Assembly: GCF_025210605.1 (NCBI RefSeq)
Contig: NZ_JAOARI010000011.1
Coordinates: forward strand, 112,979 to 176,978
DNA length: 64,000 nucleotides
Source of the DNA: Halodesulfovibrio sp.
GTDB taxonomy: Bacteria; Desulfobacterota; Desulfovibrionia; Desulfovibrionales; Desulfovibrionaceae
Reading direction: 5' to 3'
The notes beneath the pieces are model-generated. The model was not told where the DNA came from, searched no databases, and saw nothing but the letters and a program-made list of their open reading frames with translations. Shown in pieces: positions 18,654 through 28,428 of this stretch; position 1 is the first letter of the stretch; the number at the start of each line of letters is the position of its first letter. A program made the translations under genes and the position numbers.

Positions 18654-19061
18654 TCAGCGACGACCCGTTATAAGCATATCACGAAGCGATGTGAGTTCGG
18701 TTATAATCTCCTCAACATCAATAGCGGCAGAATCCTCTTTTCTATGCAAAGTGTTCTCACCGCTCCCCGCGCAAAAAGCTTCTATCTCCGGCCCGGGTTG
18801 ATCCGGACCGGTGATAGAGCCATATATATCTTCATATTGACCAAGCACCTTTCGGGCGCCTTCAATAGTCAATCCGCGTTCGTAAAGCAAATGTCGTATC
18901 GTCCGCAGCAAAAGTACATTCTGCTCCGAGTACATGCGCTGCCCTTTACGGGTGCGTATGGGGATAAGCTGTTTGAATTCTGTTTCCCAAAACCGCAACA
19001 CATACGGTTTCAAGTTAAGCAGGGTAGCAGCCTCTCCAATACGATATATCTTTGCTTTCAT
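18654..19061 (-). CDS. MerR-family transcriptional regulator
   Basis: The N-terminal 70 residues form a MerR winged helix: YRIGEAATLLNLKPYVLRFW, then TRKGQRMYSEQNVLLL and the helical LLYERGLTIEGARKVL. The remaining 60 residues are acidic and lack a cysteine or aromatic effector site that I can recognise. A MerR gene between pheT and rpe is typical of this lineage. The target genes are unknown. Confidence 0.9.
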   Translation of the reverse strand: MKAKIYRIGEAATLLNLKPYVLRFWETEFKQLIPIRTRKGQRMYSEQNVLLLRTIRHLLYERGLTIEGARKVLGQYEDIYGSITGPDQPGPEIEAFCAGSGENTLHRKEDSAAIDVEEIITELTSLRDMLITGRR

Positions 19062-19087
19062 ACATCTCCCTGCAATGCCTTGTGTGC

Positions 19088-21496
19088 TTAGATGCGAACA
19101 GGCAATGCGTTTTCGAGAGAGTAAACCACCTTTTTACGTTCTTTGTCCACATCCTTGTCTTTCAACGTCTTAGAACTATGACGGAAGGTAAGACGGAAGG
19201 TCAAATTGCGTGTAGGCTCAGCATCTTCAGATGCTTCCGGTACGAACTCGTCGATCAGTTCCATTTTCTCAAGAAGCGGCAACTTGGTTGCAGCAACCTG
19301 ATCGAAGATAGCCTGAACATTTAATGTAATTGGAGCGATTACAGTGATGTCGTTCCAAGCAGACTGGTGCACAGGAAGGCTTGAGAATTTAACGCATGCA
19401 GCAACATACAATTTTCTCAATGCGTCTGTATCGATGTCTGCAAACCAAACATCTTTTTTCGCGTTGTAGGCGTTAGCAATTACAGGATTGATTCTGCCGA
19501 TAACGCCAACTTTCTGACCGCTCACTTCAACGCTGACTGCCGGAGACATCCATGCATGCTCTTCTACAAGAGTAAAGCTTGGTGTGCCTACATGCAGGTG
19601 CGCAAGCAAGTGCTCTACGCAGCCTTTAATGTCAGCATATTCTGCTTCAGAAGCCATACGCGGGTACGCAGAATCATAACGGTCACCGTAGAACAAAATG
19701 CTCAAACGACCAGATTCGCGAACTGTAGTGTCACTGGTTTCATCAGCTTCAAAGATATGTGCAAGTTCGAACAAGCGCATACCTGTGTTGCCATGTCCCA
19801 AGTTGTGACGAAGGTTCTGCAACAGTCCCGGAGCAAGCTCAGTACGCATCGCGTCCTGCTCTGAAGAGAGCGGGTTCATGATGGTAATGCGATTGTCTTT
19901 CGGCAGATTGAACAGATCAAGATCATCGTGACCAACGAAAGAGTAGTTGATCGCTTCATTAAGACCGAGACCGCAGCCCCATGCTTTAATGAGAGACCAG
20001 AACTCGTATTCATTACAATCATCATTACGTGCTTCAAGAGTACGCTTAACCTGTGGAAGAACAGGTTCGATGCGGTCCATGCCGTATACGCGCGCTACTT
20101 CTTCAATAAAGTCTACTTCACGCTCGTAATCAAGACGGTTGCTAGGCGGAATTACTGTCCAGTTTTCTGTATCTGCACCGGAAATAGTACAGCCGAGTTT
20201 CTCAAGAGTAGCTTTGCAGAAAGAATCATCAATTTCTACGCCGAGAAGATCGCGGCAGCGCTGCGGACGGAACTGAAGCTCAGGAGCAACCCAAGGTTTC
20301 GGTTCAGCTTTGCAAATGCCTTTACGAACAGTAGCACCTGTAAGATCTGCGAGCATTGCTGCTGCGCGATCCATCGCCTCTGGGCAATTCAGCTGATCTA
20401 CACCGCGTTCAAAACGGAACGATGCATCAGAAGAAAGAGCAAGGCGGCGTGCAGTACGACGTACGGTTGCTGGATGGAACACAGCAGATTCAAGGAAAAT
20501 GCGTGTTGAACCGTCATGGATTTCGCTATTAGCGCCACCCATCACACCAGCAAGCGCAACGCTTTTGTTGCCGTCTTTAATCATAAGGTCAGTTGCTTTC
20601 AGGGTACGTTCCTGCTCATCAAGAGTAGTGAACTTTTCACCTTCAGCAGCAGTATCCACAACAATCTTTGCACCTTCAAGGCGGTCAAGATCGAATGCAT
20701 GGAGAGGCTGACCAAAGCTCATCATGATATAGTTGGTTACGTCCACAATATTAGAGATAGGACGCAAGCCCACAGCTACAAGGCGGTAACGCATCCACGC
20801 TGGTGACTGCCCGATAGCAGCGCCTTCGAGGATACGACCGTAGTAGCAGTAACATTTATCTGCATCGGCAATTTCGATTGCTACTTCTTCAGAGCAATCT
20901 TCGCCGGACTCAACAAGATTGTATTCAGGCACTGTGAGCGGCAGATCAAAAGCCAAAGCAACTTCGCGAGCAATACCAAGAACGCTCAAGGAATCTGCAC
21001 GGTTTGGAGTGATGGAAATGTCCAGCACTTCCTCATCGAGCTTGAGCGCTTCGACAAGGTTAGAACCCGGTACGAGGTCTTCTGCAAGCTCCATAATTCC
21101 ATCATGCTCATCTGAAAGTCCAAGCTCACGCTCAGAACAGATCATACCCATGGATGGAATACCGCGAAGTTTGGTCTTTTTAATCTTAGTGCCGTCAGGC
21201 ATTACAGAGCCAACTTTAACTACAGCAACCTTCAGCCCTTTACGAACGTTCGGTGCACCGCAGACAATGTTTAATGGCTCATCTTCGCCGACATCAACCT
21301 TACACACAGAAAGTTTTTCTGCTTCAGGATGTTTTTCACACTCAACAACATGACCGATAACCATCGGCTTAATGCCTTCAAATGGACGAATAACTTCTTC
21401 CACTTCAAGACCAAGCATGGTCAGCGCGTCATCAAGTTCCTGAATTGTTCCGGTAAACGGAACAAACTCTTTCAACCAGTTGATACTTAAAAGCAT
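19088..21496 (-). CDS. pheT: Phenylalanyl-tRNA synthetase beta subunit
   Basis: The large subunit of the (alpha-beta)2 enzyme that charges tRNA-Phe. At 802 residues it is full length. In order it shows the N-terminal part with LSINWLKEFVP, the EMAP-like tRNA-binding domain (GHVVECEKHPEAEKLSVCKV, about 48-67), the B3/B4 editing region, the B5 segment with NRLDYEREVDFIEEVARVYG (about 450-470) and the FDX-ACB anticodon-binding domain at the C-terminus. It follows pheS by 17 bases, as usual. Confidence 0.97.
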   Translation of the reverse strand: MLLSINWLKEFVPFTGTIQELDDALTMLGLEVEEVIRPFEGIKPMVIGHVVECEKHPEAEKLSVCKVDVGEDEPLNIVCGAPNVRKGLKVAVVKVGSVMPDGTKIKKTKLRGIPSMGMICSERELGLSDEHDGIMELAEDLVPGSNLVEALKLDEEVLDISITPNRADSLSVLGIAREVALAFDLPLTVPEYNLVESGEDCSEEVAIEIADADKCYCYYGRILEGAAIGQSPAWMRYRLVAVGLRPISNIVDVTNYIMMSFGQPLHAFDLDRLEGAKIVVDTAAEGEKFTTLDEQERTLKATDLMIKDGNKSVALAGVMGGANSEIHDGSTRIFLESAVFHPATVRRTARRLALSSDASFRFERGVDQLNCPEAMDRAAAMLADLTGATVRKGICKAEPKPWVAPELQFRPQRCRDLLGVEIDDSFCKATLEKLGCTISGADTENWTVIPPSNRLDYEREVDFIEEVARVYGMDRIEPVLPQVKRTLEARNDDCNEYEFWSLIKAWGCGLGLNEAINYSFVGHDDLDLFNLPKDNRITIMNPLSSEQDAMRTELAPGLLQNLRHNLGHGNTGMRLFELAHIFEADETSDTTVRESGRLSILFYGDRYDSAYPRMASEAEYADIKGCVEHLLAHLHVGTPSFTLVEEHAWMSPAVSVEVSGQKVGVIGRINPVIANAYNAKKDVWFADIDTDALRKLYVAACVKFSSLPVHQSAWNDITVIAPITLNVQAIFDQVAATKLPLLEKMELIDEFVPEASEDAEPTRNLTFRLTFRHSSKTLKDKDVDKERKKVVYSLENALPVRI

Positions 21497-21513
21497 GGTA
21501 CTATTCTCCCCTG

Positions 21514-22551
21514 CTAGATGAACTGGTTAAGGAAACGCACATCGTTCTCGAAGAACATGCGGAGGTCGCCGATGCCATATTTGAGCATTGCAACACGTTC
21601 CACACCAAGACCGAAGGCAAAGCCGGTGTATTTTTCCGGATCATAGCCAACTTTCTTGAACACTTCTGGATCGACCATACCGCAACCGAGAATTTCTACC
21701 CAGCCTGTCTGCTTACAAACACGGCAAGGCTTGCAATCTACCACACCATCACCACCACACATGCAGCAAGAAATATCTACTTCTACGCTAGGCTCTGTGA
21801 ACGGGAAGAAGCTAGGGCGGAAACGAACTTTTGTTTCCGGTCCAAACACTTCCTGAAGGAAAGCAGTAAGAGTGCCACGAAGCTCAGCAAGGCTAACTTT
21901 TTCGCCAACCAGCAGACCTTCAATCTGATGGAACATAGGTGTGTGTGTAAGGTCGGAATCTCGACGGTACACTTTACCCGGAGCGATAATAGCAAGCGGC
22001 GGCTTCTGCTTGAGCATAGTACGTGCCTGCATTGGGGATGTGTGTGTACGCAGAAGAATATTATCTGTTACGTACAGGGTATCCTGCATGTCACGCGCTG
22101 GATGCTCTGGTGGCAGGTTGAGCGCTTCAAAGTTATAAAAATCGTTTTCAACTTCAGGACCAGTTACAATGTCGTAACCAAGACCTTTAAAGATGTCACA
22201 GATTTCTGTCATCACCTTAGTTACAGGGTGTAAAGAACCCTGCCAAGGCATGCGTCCCGGCATAGTAGGGTCAAACTTAGCAAGTTTGTCCGCTTCTTCT
22301 GCTGCTTCAAGCTTGGTTTTGCATTCATCAAGAAGACCAGTAAGTTTGTTCTTAACGATGTTTGCAGTTTTACCAACTTCAGGACGCTCTTCTGGAGATA
22401 ATTCCGGAAGACGTTGCATGATCTGCGCGAGTTTACCCTTACGGCCCAAGAAGGCTACACGCAAATCTTCCACTACGCTTAATGAAAAAGCCTGATCCAG
22501 GCCGCTGTTAAGCTCCTGAATCAGGCTTTCTAATTCGTGAATCAGGCTCAT
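21514..22551 (-). CDS. pheS: Phenylalanyl-tRNA synthetase alpha subunit
   Basis: The catalytic subunit binds ATP and Phe. The 345-residue protein has an N-terminal coiled coil (about 1-90) and the class II catalytic core: motif 2 region [20 protein letters not shown] and motif 3 [20 protein letters not shown] near the C-terminus. A Cys-rich loop, with CCMCGG and [11 protein letters not shown], is present at about 260-285; this is a zinc-like insertion seen in some bacterial PheS proteins. It lies directly after rplT in a ribosome-translation operon. Confidence 0.97.
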   Translation of the reverse strand: MSLIHELESLIQELNSGLDQAFSLSVVEDLRVAFLGRKGKLAQIMQRLPELSPEERPEVGKTANIVKNKLTGLLDECKTKLEAAEEADKLAKFDPTMPGRMPWQGSLHPVTKVMTEICDIFKGLGYDIVTGPEVENDFYNFEALNLPPEHPARDMQDTLYVTDNILLRTHTSPMQARTMLKQKPPLAIIAPGKVYRRDSDLTHTPMFHQIEGLLVGEKVSLAELRGTLTAFLQEVFGPETKVRFRPSFFPFTEPSVEVDISCCMCGGDGVVDCKPCRVCKQTGWVEILGCGMVDPEVFKKVGYDPEKYTGFAFGLGVERVAMLKYGIGDLRMFFENDVRFLNQFI

Positions 22552-22566
22552 ACCTGAAAGCGCTTC

Positions 22567-22920
22567 TTAGCTCAGCTTAGCTTTTGCGATTTCGCAAAGC
22601 TGGGCAAAGTGCTCTTTTTCGCGAACTGCAAGGTCAGCAAGGACCTTACGGTTCAGTTCGATGCCAGCCAGGGCCAGGCCGTGCATGAACTTGCTGTAGG
22701 AGAGACCGTTCAAACGGGCGCCTGCGTTGATACGCAGAATCCAAAGACGACGGAACTCACGTTTCTTTGTCTTACGGTCACGGTAAGAATATACTAATGC
22801 ATTTTCTACAGCTTCGCGTGCTGTGCGGTACAGTTTAGAACGACCGCCACGGAAGCCTTTAGCCATCTTCAAATATTTCTTATGACGACGATGAGCCGCC
22901 AAGCCTCTCTTGACTCGCAT
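22567..22920 (-). CDS. rplT: 50S ribosomal protein L20
   Basis: The 117-residue basic protein has the L20 pattern: an extended N-terminus ([21 protein letters not shown]) and a helical C-terminal domain ([20 protein letters not shown]). L20 binds 23S rRNA and, in known bacteria, represses its own operon by binding the leader mRNA. The order infC-rpmI-rplT is conserved. Confidence 0.98.
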   Translation of the reverse strand: MRVKRGLAAHRRHKKYLKMAKGFRGGRSKLYRTAREAVENALVYSYRDRKTKKREFRRLWILRINAGARLNGLSYSKFMHGLALAGIELNRKVLADLAVREKEHFAQLCEIAKAKLS

Positions 22921-23008
22921 GGATACCCTCCAGGGTCTTTGTCACTCCGTGAGGCGAGAGATGTGCCAACGGAGCGCGAAAAAAAGTTATATACTAAGTT
23001 GATACGTC

Positions 23009-23206
23009 TTATGCGTTTGGAAGCATACGACGAACAGCTTTCTCGTTGCTTTTATCAACAATAGCAGACTGACCGAGGTTCATTTTACGTTTAGCACTTT
23101 TCTTAGTCAGAATGTGACGAAGGTTCTGCTTACGACGTTTGAACTTGCCGGTACCAGTCAAAGAAAAACGCTTTGCAGCGCCACGTCTGGTTTTAATTTT
23201 TGGCAT
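23009..23206 (-). CDS. rpmI: 50S ribosomal protein L35
   Basis: The 65-residue basic protein starts [14 protein letters not shown] and contains [10 protein letters not shown] and [14 protein letters not shown], the L35 signature. A GGAG ribosome binding site precedes the ATG. It sits between infC and rplT. Confidence 0.98.
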   Translation of the reverse strand: MPKIKTRRGAAKRFSLTGTGKFKRRKQNLRHILTKKSAKRKMNLGQSAIVDKSNEKAVRRMLPNA

Positions 23207-23268
23207 GTTAATCTCCTTACCATTATTGCTGCACTGCCATTCTACAGCGTAATGACAGCACGCGAGAG

Positions 23269-23295
23269 AAAACCCCCTGCAATACAGGGAGTTTT
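23269..23295 (-). promoter_or_regulatory. Hairpin in the infC-rpmI gap, possible L20 leader element
   Basis: AAAACCCCCTG (23269-23279) pairs with CAGGGAGTTTT (23285-23295) in the 185-base gap before rpmI. In other bacteria L20 represses rpmI-rplT from such a leader. The stem could also act as a partial terminator. The link to L20 control is inferred from position. Confidence 0.5.
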
Positions 23296-23391
23296 CAGAA
23301 AAATTCCTCTGAGCAAAGCGCAGAATAACAAGTATGACTACGCGAAACGGGGATATTGCTCCAAATCAATCACAAAATCAAGCCAGAATGC

Positions 23392-23898
23392 TTATTTTTT
23401 CGCAGTCGGTACCAGCAACATGTGCAGGGTACGTCCTTCGGAACGTGGCATCTGGTCCACTTTTGCGATATCTTTGGTATCCTCCATAGCCCGTTCCAGA
23501 ATTGTAAGACCGCGATCTTTATGAACGATTTCACGCCCACGGAAGAACACAGTAACCTTACAACGGTCACCGGCTTCGAGGAAACGACGAATGTGCTTAA
23601 GTTTGGTCTGGTAGTCATGTTCGTCAGTTTTAGGACGAACTTTAATCTCTTTAACCTGAACTACAGCAGCATTTTTCTTTGCTTCCTGTTTCTTCTTTTT
23701 CTGCTCGAACTTGTACTTACCATAGTCCATGATCTTGCAGACAGGTGGCTCAGCATTAGCAGCCACCTCAACGAGGTCGAGTCCTTTATCTTTAGCGATG
23801 TCGATGGCCTGATTTCTGTTAAGAATACCAAGCTGTTCACCTGTTTCACTAATAACGCGAACCTCACGCGCACGAATCTGTTCGTTGCGCTTTGTCAT
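23392..23898 (-). CDS. infC: Translation initiation factor IF-3
   Basis: IF-3 checks start codons and keeps the 30S subunit free. The protein has the N-terminal domain NEQIRAREVRVI with LDLVEVAANAEPPVCKIMDY, and the C-terminal domain from KVTVFFRGREIVHKDRG to the end, joined by the Lys-rich linker KFEQKKKKQEAKK. At 168 residues it is slightly short at the N-terminus. It starts at ATG (AGGAT upstream) rather than the AUU known from enterics, so the classic rare-codon autocontrol does not apply. It lies 25 bases after thrS. Confidence 0.97.
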   Translation of the reverse strand: MTKRNEQIRAREVRVISETGEQLGILNRNQAIDIAKDKGLDLVEVAANAEPPVCKIMDYGKYKFEQKKKKQEAKKNAAVVQVKEIKVRPKTDEHDYQTKLKHIRRFLEAGDRCKVTVFFRGREIVHKDRGLTILERAMEDTKDIAKVDQMPRSEGRTLHMLLVPTAKK

Positions 23899-23923
23899 AT
23901 CCTGCGGCTCTTGCCGACGATAC

Positions 23924-25858
23924 TTAGGAAAAGCGATAGCTTAACCCTCCGCTTTTAAACGGTTCTTCACAATCAGCTTTAATAAGCTCTGCCACTTCCG
24001 AAATGGATTTAAGACCAAGATTTTCGCCCTTACGCATACGTACGTTGACACCTTGTTCTTCAATCTCTTTATCCCCGATAACTAGCATGTACGGGATCTT
24101 AGAAACCTGAGCTTCACGAACTTTGAAGCCCAGCTTTTCATTACGAGTATCTGCTTCAATGCGAATACCTTCTTTCAGAAGTTCCGCTTTGACTTTTTCT
24201 GCAAATTCGTTGTGTGCATCGGTAACGGTCAATACGCGTGCCTGAACAGGTGCAAGCCAAGTTGGGAAAGCACCTGCGTAGTGTTCTGTAAGAATACCGA
24301 TAAAACGTTCAACCGAACCAAGGATAACGCGATGAACCATTACAGGACGGTGACGTTCACCATCTTCGCCCACGTACCCTAAGTCAAAGCGTTCTGGCAA
24401 GGTAAAATCACACTGAACGGTAGCACATTGCCATTCTCTGTCAAGGCAGTCGCGAAGTTTTACGTCAATCTTCGGCCCGTAAAACGCACCGTCACCTTCA
24501 TTTATCTCGTAAGGAAGATCAATGGCTTTAAGCGCTTTAATCAGAGAATCTGTTGCCAGTTCCCAATCTGCGTCTTCGCCAATGGATTTTTCAGGACGGG
24601 TGGAAAGCTCAAGAGAGTATTCAAAACCGAAAACATTCATAATGTCTTTAACAAAGTTAAGAACACCAACAATCTCTTCCTGAAGCTGGTCAGGACGGCA
24701 AATGATGTGAGCATCATCCTGAGTGAACTGACGTACACGCATAAGACCGTGCAAAACGCCGGACTTTTCGTGACGGTGAACCACACCAAGCTCAAAATAA
24801 CGCATTGGCAGGTCACGGTAGCTGCGCATATGGGACTTATAAATAAGCATATGTGCAACGCAGTTCATCGGTTTTACACCATATGGAACTTCATCAATTT
24901 CAGTGAAGTACATATTTTCGCGGTAGTTATCGTAATGACCGGAACGCTCCCAAAGCTCACGCTTGAGGATCTGCGGTGCCTGTACGATATCGTACCCACG
25001 TTTTAAGTGCTCTTTGCGTTCAAAATCTTCAAGGATAGTACGTACCAATGCACCTTTTGGATGCCAGTACGCCATACCTACGCCGCCTTCTTCCTGAAAA
25101 CTGAAAAGGTCAAGTGCGGTACCGAGTTTACGGTGATCGCGTTTTTTTGCTTCTTCAAGATGGTTAAGGTATTTTTTCAGTGCCTTCGGATCTGCAAACG
25201 CAGTTCCGTAGATACGGGAAAGCATAGGGTTCTTTTCATCACCGCGCCAGTACGCACCAGCAACAGACATGAGTTTGAACGCCTTAACGTATCCTGTAGT
25301 AGGAAGATGAGGTCCGCGACACAGGTCTGCAAATTCACCGTGGCGGTAGATGGAAACTACATCGTCATCAACAGCGTCGATAAGTTCAAGTTTGTAGTTC
25401 TCACCCATGTCTGCGAAGATTTTTTTAGCTTCTTCTTTAGAAACAACTTCACAGGTGAAAGGAGCAGCCTCACGGATGATCTTTGTCATTTCTGCTTCAA
25501 TGGCTTCAAGATCTTCAGTAGTAAACGGACGCTCTACGTCAAAGTCGTAGTAAAAACCGTTTTGAATAGAAGGACCAATAGTAACCTTAGCAGATGGGAA
25601 CAGACGTTTTACTGCATCAGCCATAATGTGTGCAGTAGAGTGTCTGAGCAAATCCAGACCTTCCGGCGTGTCAGCGTATACAGGCGTAATTTCTTCACAA
25701 CCTGCTGGAACAGTTGCAGTAATATCAAGCGTCGTTGTACCGCATTTTGCAGCCAACACAGTCTTGAGTTTTTTACCACTGAGTACTTCTCTCAGGGCAT
25801 CACGGCAGCTTGCATCTGCTGCTACCTCTACAACTTGTCCTTCAATAGACACGTTCAC
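23924..25858 (-). CDS. thrS: Threonyl-tRNA synthetase
   Basis: The 644-residue class II enzyme charges tRNA-Thr. In order: TGS domain (about 1-60), editing domain with [12 protein letters not shown] (the H-x3-H zinc-type pair, about 73-84) and a second Cys-His part, catalytic core with [20 protein letters not shown] (motif 2) and [15 protein letters not shown] (motif 3), and the C-terminal anticodon domain. The start is GTG at 25858, with AGGAG upstream; the ATG nearby is out of frame. It is the first protein gene downstream of tRNA-Val, behind an intrinsic terminator-like hairpin. Confidence 0.97.
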   Translation of the reverse strand: MNVSIEGQVVEVAADASCRDALREVLSGKKLKTVLAAKCGTTTLDITATVPAGCEEITPVYADTPEGLDLLRHSTAHIMADAVKRLFPSAKVTIGPSIQNGFYYDFDVERPFTTEDLEAIEAEMTKIIREAAPFTCEVVSKEEAKKIFADMGENYKLELIDAVDDDVVSIYRHGEFADLCRGPHLPTTGYVKAFKLMSVAGAYWRGDEKNPMLSRIYGTAFADPKALKKYLNHLEEAKKRDHRKLGTALDLFSFQEEGGVGMAYWHPKGALVRTILEDFERKEHLKRGYDIVQAPQILKRELWERSGHYDNYRENMYFTEIDEVPYGVKPMNCVAHMLIYKSHMRSYRDLPMRYFELGVVHRHEKSGVLHGLMRVRQFTQDDAHIICRPDQLQEEIVGVLNFVKDIMNVFGFEYSLELSTRPEKSIGEDADWELATDSLIKALKAIDLPYEINEGDGAFYGPKIDVKLRDCLDREWQCATVQCDFTLPERFDLGYVGEDGERHRPVMVHRVILGSVERFIGILTEHYAGAFPTWLAPVQARVLTVTDAHNEFAEKVKAELLKEGIRIEADTRNEKLGFKVREAQVSKIPYMLVIGDKEIEEQGVNVRMRKGENLGLKSISEVAELIKADCEEPFKSGGLSYRFS

Positions 25859-25890
25859 GATGGCATCTCCTGAAACTTTTCGAGTATATA

Positions 25891-25915
25891 AAAAAAAAGG
25901 GAGGCTTCCGCCTCC
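25891..25915 (-). terminator. Terminator or attenuator between tRNA-Val and thrS
   Basis: GGGAGGC-TTCC-GCCTCCC (25898-25904 with 25909-25915) forms a stable stem-loop. On the minus strand it is followed by an eight-base T run and then, 30 bases later, the thrS start codon. No separate promoter is obvious between this hairpin and thrS, so readthrough may set thrS expression. Confidence 0.85.
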
Positions 25916-25932
25916 CTACAATCCGTCAGTGT

Positions 25933-26007
25933 TGGTAGGCACGAGCAGTATCGAACTGCTGACCCCTACCATGTCAAGGTAGTGCTCTACCACTGAGCTA
26001 CGCGCCT
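25933..26007 (-). tRNA. tRNA-Val (anticodon GAC)
   Basis: The minus strand folds as a cloverleaf. The acceptor is AGGCGCG with CGTGCCT, the D arm is GCTC/GAGC, the anticodon stem is CTACC/GGTAG with loop TTGACAT (anticodon GAC), and the T arm is AGCAG/CTGCT with the TTCGATA loop. CCA is encoded at the 3' end. The body length of 75 is normal. The anticodon-arm sequence CCTTGACATGG matches tRNA-Val(GAC) of other bacteria. Confidence 0.95.
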
Positions 26008-26028
26008 ACACCGTTACGGCGAAGAAGG

Positions 26029-26057
26029 TATTTACGCATTCCCCGCTTACCCGTCAA
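26029..26057 (-). promoter_or_regulatory. Promoter of tRNA-Val
   Basis: Read on the minus strand, TTGACG (26057-26052), a 17-base spacer and TAAATA (26034-26029) form a sigma-70-type promoter. Transcription would start about 15 bases before the mature tRNA end. It is the nearest plausible promoter for thrS too. Confidence 0.6.
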
Positions 26058-26219
26058 GTATATTTTTTACATTTTTCTCTTTTTTCCTTGCAGGTAGAAT
26101 AGAAAATCCTCTCTGCCAATGCTGGTTTTATCCTATATAATGTCGCTCCATTTGTGAACGTGAGAAATTCAATACGTCAAAAAGTAAAACATGAAATATA
26201 TTTTTTATCCTTCCCCTGT

Positions 26220-26238
26220 TTTTTGACACGCGTCACAG
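26220..26238. promoter_or_regulatory. Putative HcpR box upstream of hcp
   Basis: The sequence TTTTTGACACGCGTCACAG contains the palindrome TTGAC-N4-GTCAC typical of CRP/FNR-family operators. It matches the box in front of the FrdX gene at 33160 at 13 of 19 positions, including TTTTTG and GTCACA. HcpR is known to control hcp and frdX in Desulfovibrio, and a likely HcpR is encoded at 34948. The box lies about 215 bases before the chosen hcp start, which implies a long leader. The remaining part of the gap 26058-26452 shows no other gene. Confidence 0.6.
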
Positions 26239-26452
26239 AATTAAATGCATGGGGGAGATAGGTTGCATTCAACGGCGACAGATTTTCTCTTATGTCCACT
26301 TCTTCTGCTGAATTGCTTTGATGTTGTCGTTAGATGAGATACACATAAATTTCACATACAATACGAGGTGTACCAGTATGTTAGATTTCTTCAAAAAGCT
26401 TTTCCAGTCAGATGAGGCAACGCACGCAAATGATCCAGCAAAGGAGTTAACC

Positions 26453-28048
26453 ATGTTCTGTAACCAGTGTGAACAGACAGCCAAAGGAACCGGCTGCGAA
26501 AAAATCGGCGTATGTGGTAAAAAAGCAGACGTAGCATCTCTGCAAGATCTCACCGTGTACGCACTTCGCGGTCTTGCTCTTGCCGCACTGAAAAAAGGGG
26601 ACAACAGCAACAACCTTGGTCACTTTACATCCAAAATGCTGTTCACCACTCTTACGAATGTAAACTTTACTCCTGAAGATTTCCAAAAATTTATCAACGA
26701 AATCGTTGCACACCGCAGAGCGCTTGATACCCACTTCCAGAGCGGACCGGGTGCATTTGAACCTGCCGAAACCCTCGAAGGTCTTATTGCTCAGGGCGAA
26801 GCACATTCAATTAAAAACTTCGATACAGACGAAGACATTCGTTCTGCAAAACAGCTTCTTCTCTACGGCATGAAAGGTCTCTGTGCGTATGTTGACCACG
26901 CAGCAGTGCTCGGTCAGCAAGATTCCGCCGTGTACCATTTCGTATACACAGGTCTTGCAGCCGGTTACGACGATACAGAACGCGACCTTCAGGCATGGCT
27001 TGGTCTCTGCCTCAAGTGCGGTGAAGTGAACCTTCGCGCAATGGAACTTCTTGATGCAGCAAACACCGGAACCTTCGGTCACCCAGAACCTACTGAAGTT
27101 CCTCTTGGTCACGTACCGGGTAAAGCAATCCTCGTTTCCGGTCACGATCTTCAAGACCTCTACCTTCTTCTCAAGCAAACAGAAGGCAAAGGCATCAATA
27201 TTTACACGCATGGCGAAATGCTTCCATGCCACGCATACCCAGAGCTTAAAAAGTTTGAACACTTCTACGGACACTTTGGTACTGCATGGCAGAACCAGCA
27301 TAAGGAATTCCCAGAGTTTCCGGGCGCTATCCTCTTTACTACAAACTGCATCCAGAAGCCTCAGGATGTATACAAAGATAACGTATTCACAACTGGTCTT
27401 GTTGGCTGGCCTGGTCTTACACATATTGGACCGACAAAAGACTTCACACCAGTTATTGATCGCGCTCTCGCACAGCCGGGCTTTACAGATACCGTAGACA
27501 ACGGAAGTGTACTTTGCGGATTTGGTCGCAACTCCGTAATGAGCGTTGCAGAACAGGTGATTGAAGGTGTTAAAGCTGGCGCAATCCGCCACTTCTTCCT
27601 TGTTGGTGGTTGTGACGGCGCAAAACCGGGACGTAACTACTACACCGAGTTTGTTGAGCAGGCTCCACAGGATACCGTAATCCTTACCCTTGCCTGTGGT
27701 AAATTCCGCTTCTTTGATAAGAAAATCGGTGACATCGGCGGCATTCCACGTCTGCTTGATGTTGGTCAGTGTAACGATGCATACTCTGCAATTCAGATTG
27801 CAATCGCCCTTGCCGGTGCATTTGAATGCGATGTTAACGAGCTTCCACTGTCCTTGATTCTCAGCTGGTACGAGCAGAAAGCTGTGGTAATTCTCCTTAC
27901 CCTTCTCTCTCTCGGCATTAAAGATATTCGACTTGGACCTTCTCTCCCAGCATTTATCAGCCCGAACATCCTCAACGTTCTGGTAGAGAATTACGGAATT
28001 AAGCCTATTTCCACTCCAGAAGAAGACCTTAAAGCTATCCTTGGATAG
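26453..28048 (+). CDS. hcp: Hybrid cluster protein (hydroxylamine/NO reductase)
   Basis: Hcp carries a hybrid Fe-S-O cluster and protects anaerobes from nitric oxide and hydroxylamine. The N-terminal Cys cluster site MFCNQCEQTAKGTG...VCGK is intact. Further cluster ligands appear as HGEMLPCHAYP, FTTNCIQKP, LVGGCDGAKPGR, LACGKFRFF and VGQCNDAYSA. The ATG at 26453 is preferred: AAGGAG sits six bases before it and the protein then begins exactly like known Hcp proteins (531 residues). An in-frame ATG at 26378 would add 25 residues. Downstream is a terminator. Confidence 0.95.
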   Translation: MFCNQCEQTAKGTGCEKIGVCGKKADVASLQDLTVYALRGLALAALKKGDNSNNLGHFTSKMLFTTLTNVNFTPEDFQKFINEIVAHRRALDTHFQSGPGAFEPAETLEGLIAQGEAHSIKNFDTDEDIRSAKQLLLYGMKGLCAYVDHAAVLGQQDSAVYHFVYTGLAAGYDDTERDLQAWLGLCLKCGEVNLRAMELLDAANTGTFGHPEPTEVPLGHVPGKAILVSGHDLQDLYLLLKQTEGKGINIYTHGEMLPCHAYPELKKFEHFYGHFGTAWQNQHKEFPEFPGAILFTTNCIQKPQDVYKDNVFTTGLVGWPGLTHIGPTKDFTPVIDRALAQPGFTDTVDNGSVLCGFGRNSVMSVAEQVIEGVKAGAIRHFFLVGGCDGAKPGRNYYTEFVEQAPQDTVILTLACGKFRFFDKKIGDIGGIPRLLDVGQCNDAYSAIQIAIALAGAFECDVNELPLSLILSWYEQKAVVILLTLLSLGIKDIRLGPSLPAFISPNILNVLVENYGIKPISTPEEDLKAILG

Positions 28049-28064
28049 CTTCATCCTAAGCACG

Positions 28065-28104
28065 AAGCCTCTCCCGCCTATGCAAACGGGGGAGGCTTTA
28101 ACTT
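28065..28104 (+). terminator. Intrinsic terminator of hcp
   Basis: AAGCCTCTCCCG (28065-28076) pairs with CGGGGGAGGCTT (28087-28098), with a small mismatch, followed by a T-rich stretch. Confidence 0.85.
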
Positions 28105-28201
28105 TTCGACTTACTAAATCCTCGCTTGCATCTCCTTGTGATGTGATTTCAACTTTCGTTCTTTTTAATGATGTTGTACTCACGTCATGGCTATCAATGA
28201 T

Positions 28202-28232
28202 AAAGCGCCCTGCGGCAACAACAGGGCGCTTT
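28202..28232. terminator. Second terminator-like hairpin in the hcp-methyltransferase gap
   Basis: AAAGCGCCCTG (28202-28212) pairs perfectly with 28222-28232. No gene that it would obviously serve lies in the 380-base gap 28049-28428, so it may end a small RNA or be a back-up terminator for hcp. I found no convincing small ORF there. Confidence 0.65.
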
Positions 28233-28428
28233 ATCTATATGTCCGCTATACTGCCTGCATCTGCAAAAACAATCGTATTGTATCCTTACCAATCAATTGC
28301 TTTTTTTAACTTTTCCTAAACAGCGTTTATACGATACGAATTTCAAATTGTACTTTTTTCACCACCATGCAGACAATACAGACTACAACCCCGAGGCTTA
28401 TCGTTACGCCTTGCGAGGAGATTATATA

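Noticed and set aside
23392..23898. infC with a rare AUU-type start as in enterics
   Set aside because: An ATG with an AGGAT site begins the conserved NEQIRARE region and no better upstream start is visible.
25007..25873. 288-codon plus-strand frame opposite thrS
   Set aside because: It is antisense to a full-length threonyl-tRNA synthetase and shows no domain.
26807..28183. 458-codon minus-strand frame opposite hcp
   Set aside because: It lies fully antisense to a well-supported hcp gene, has a Cys- and Lys-rich composition with no domain, and is a codon-bias shadow.
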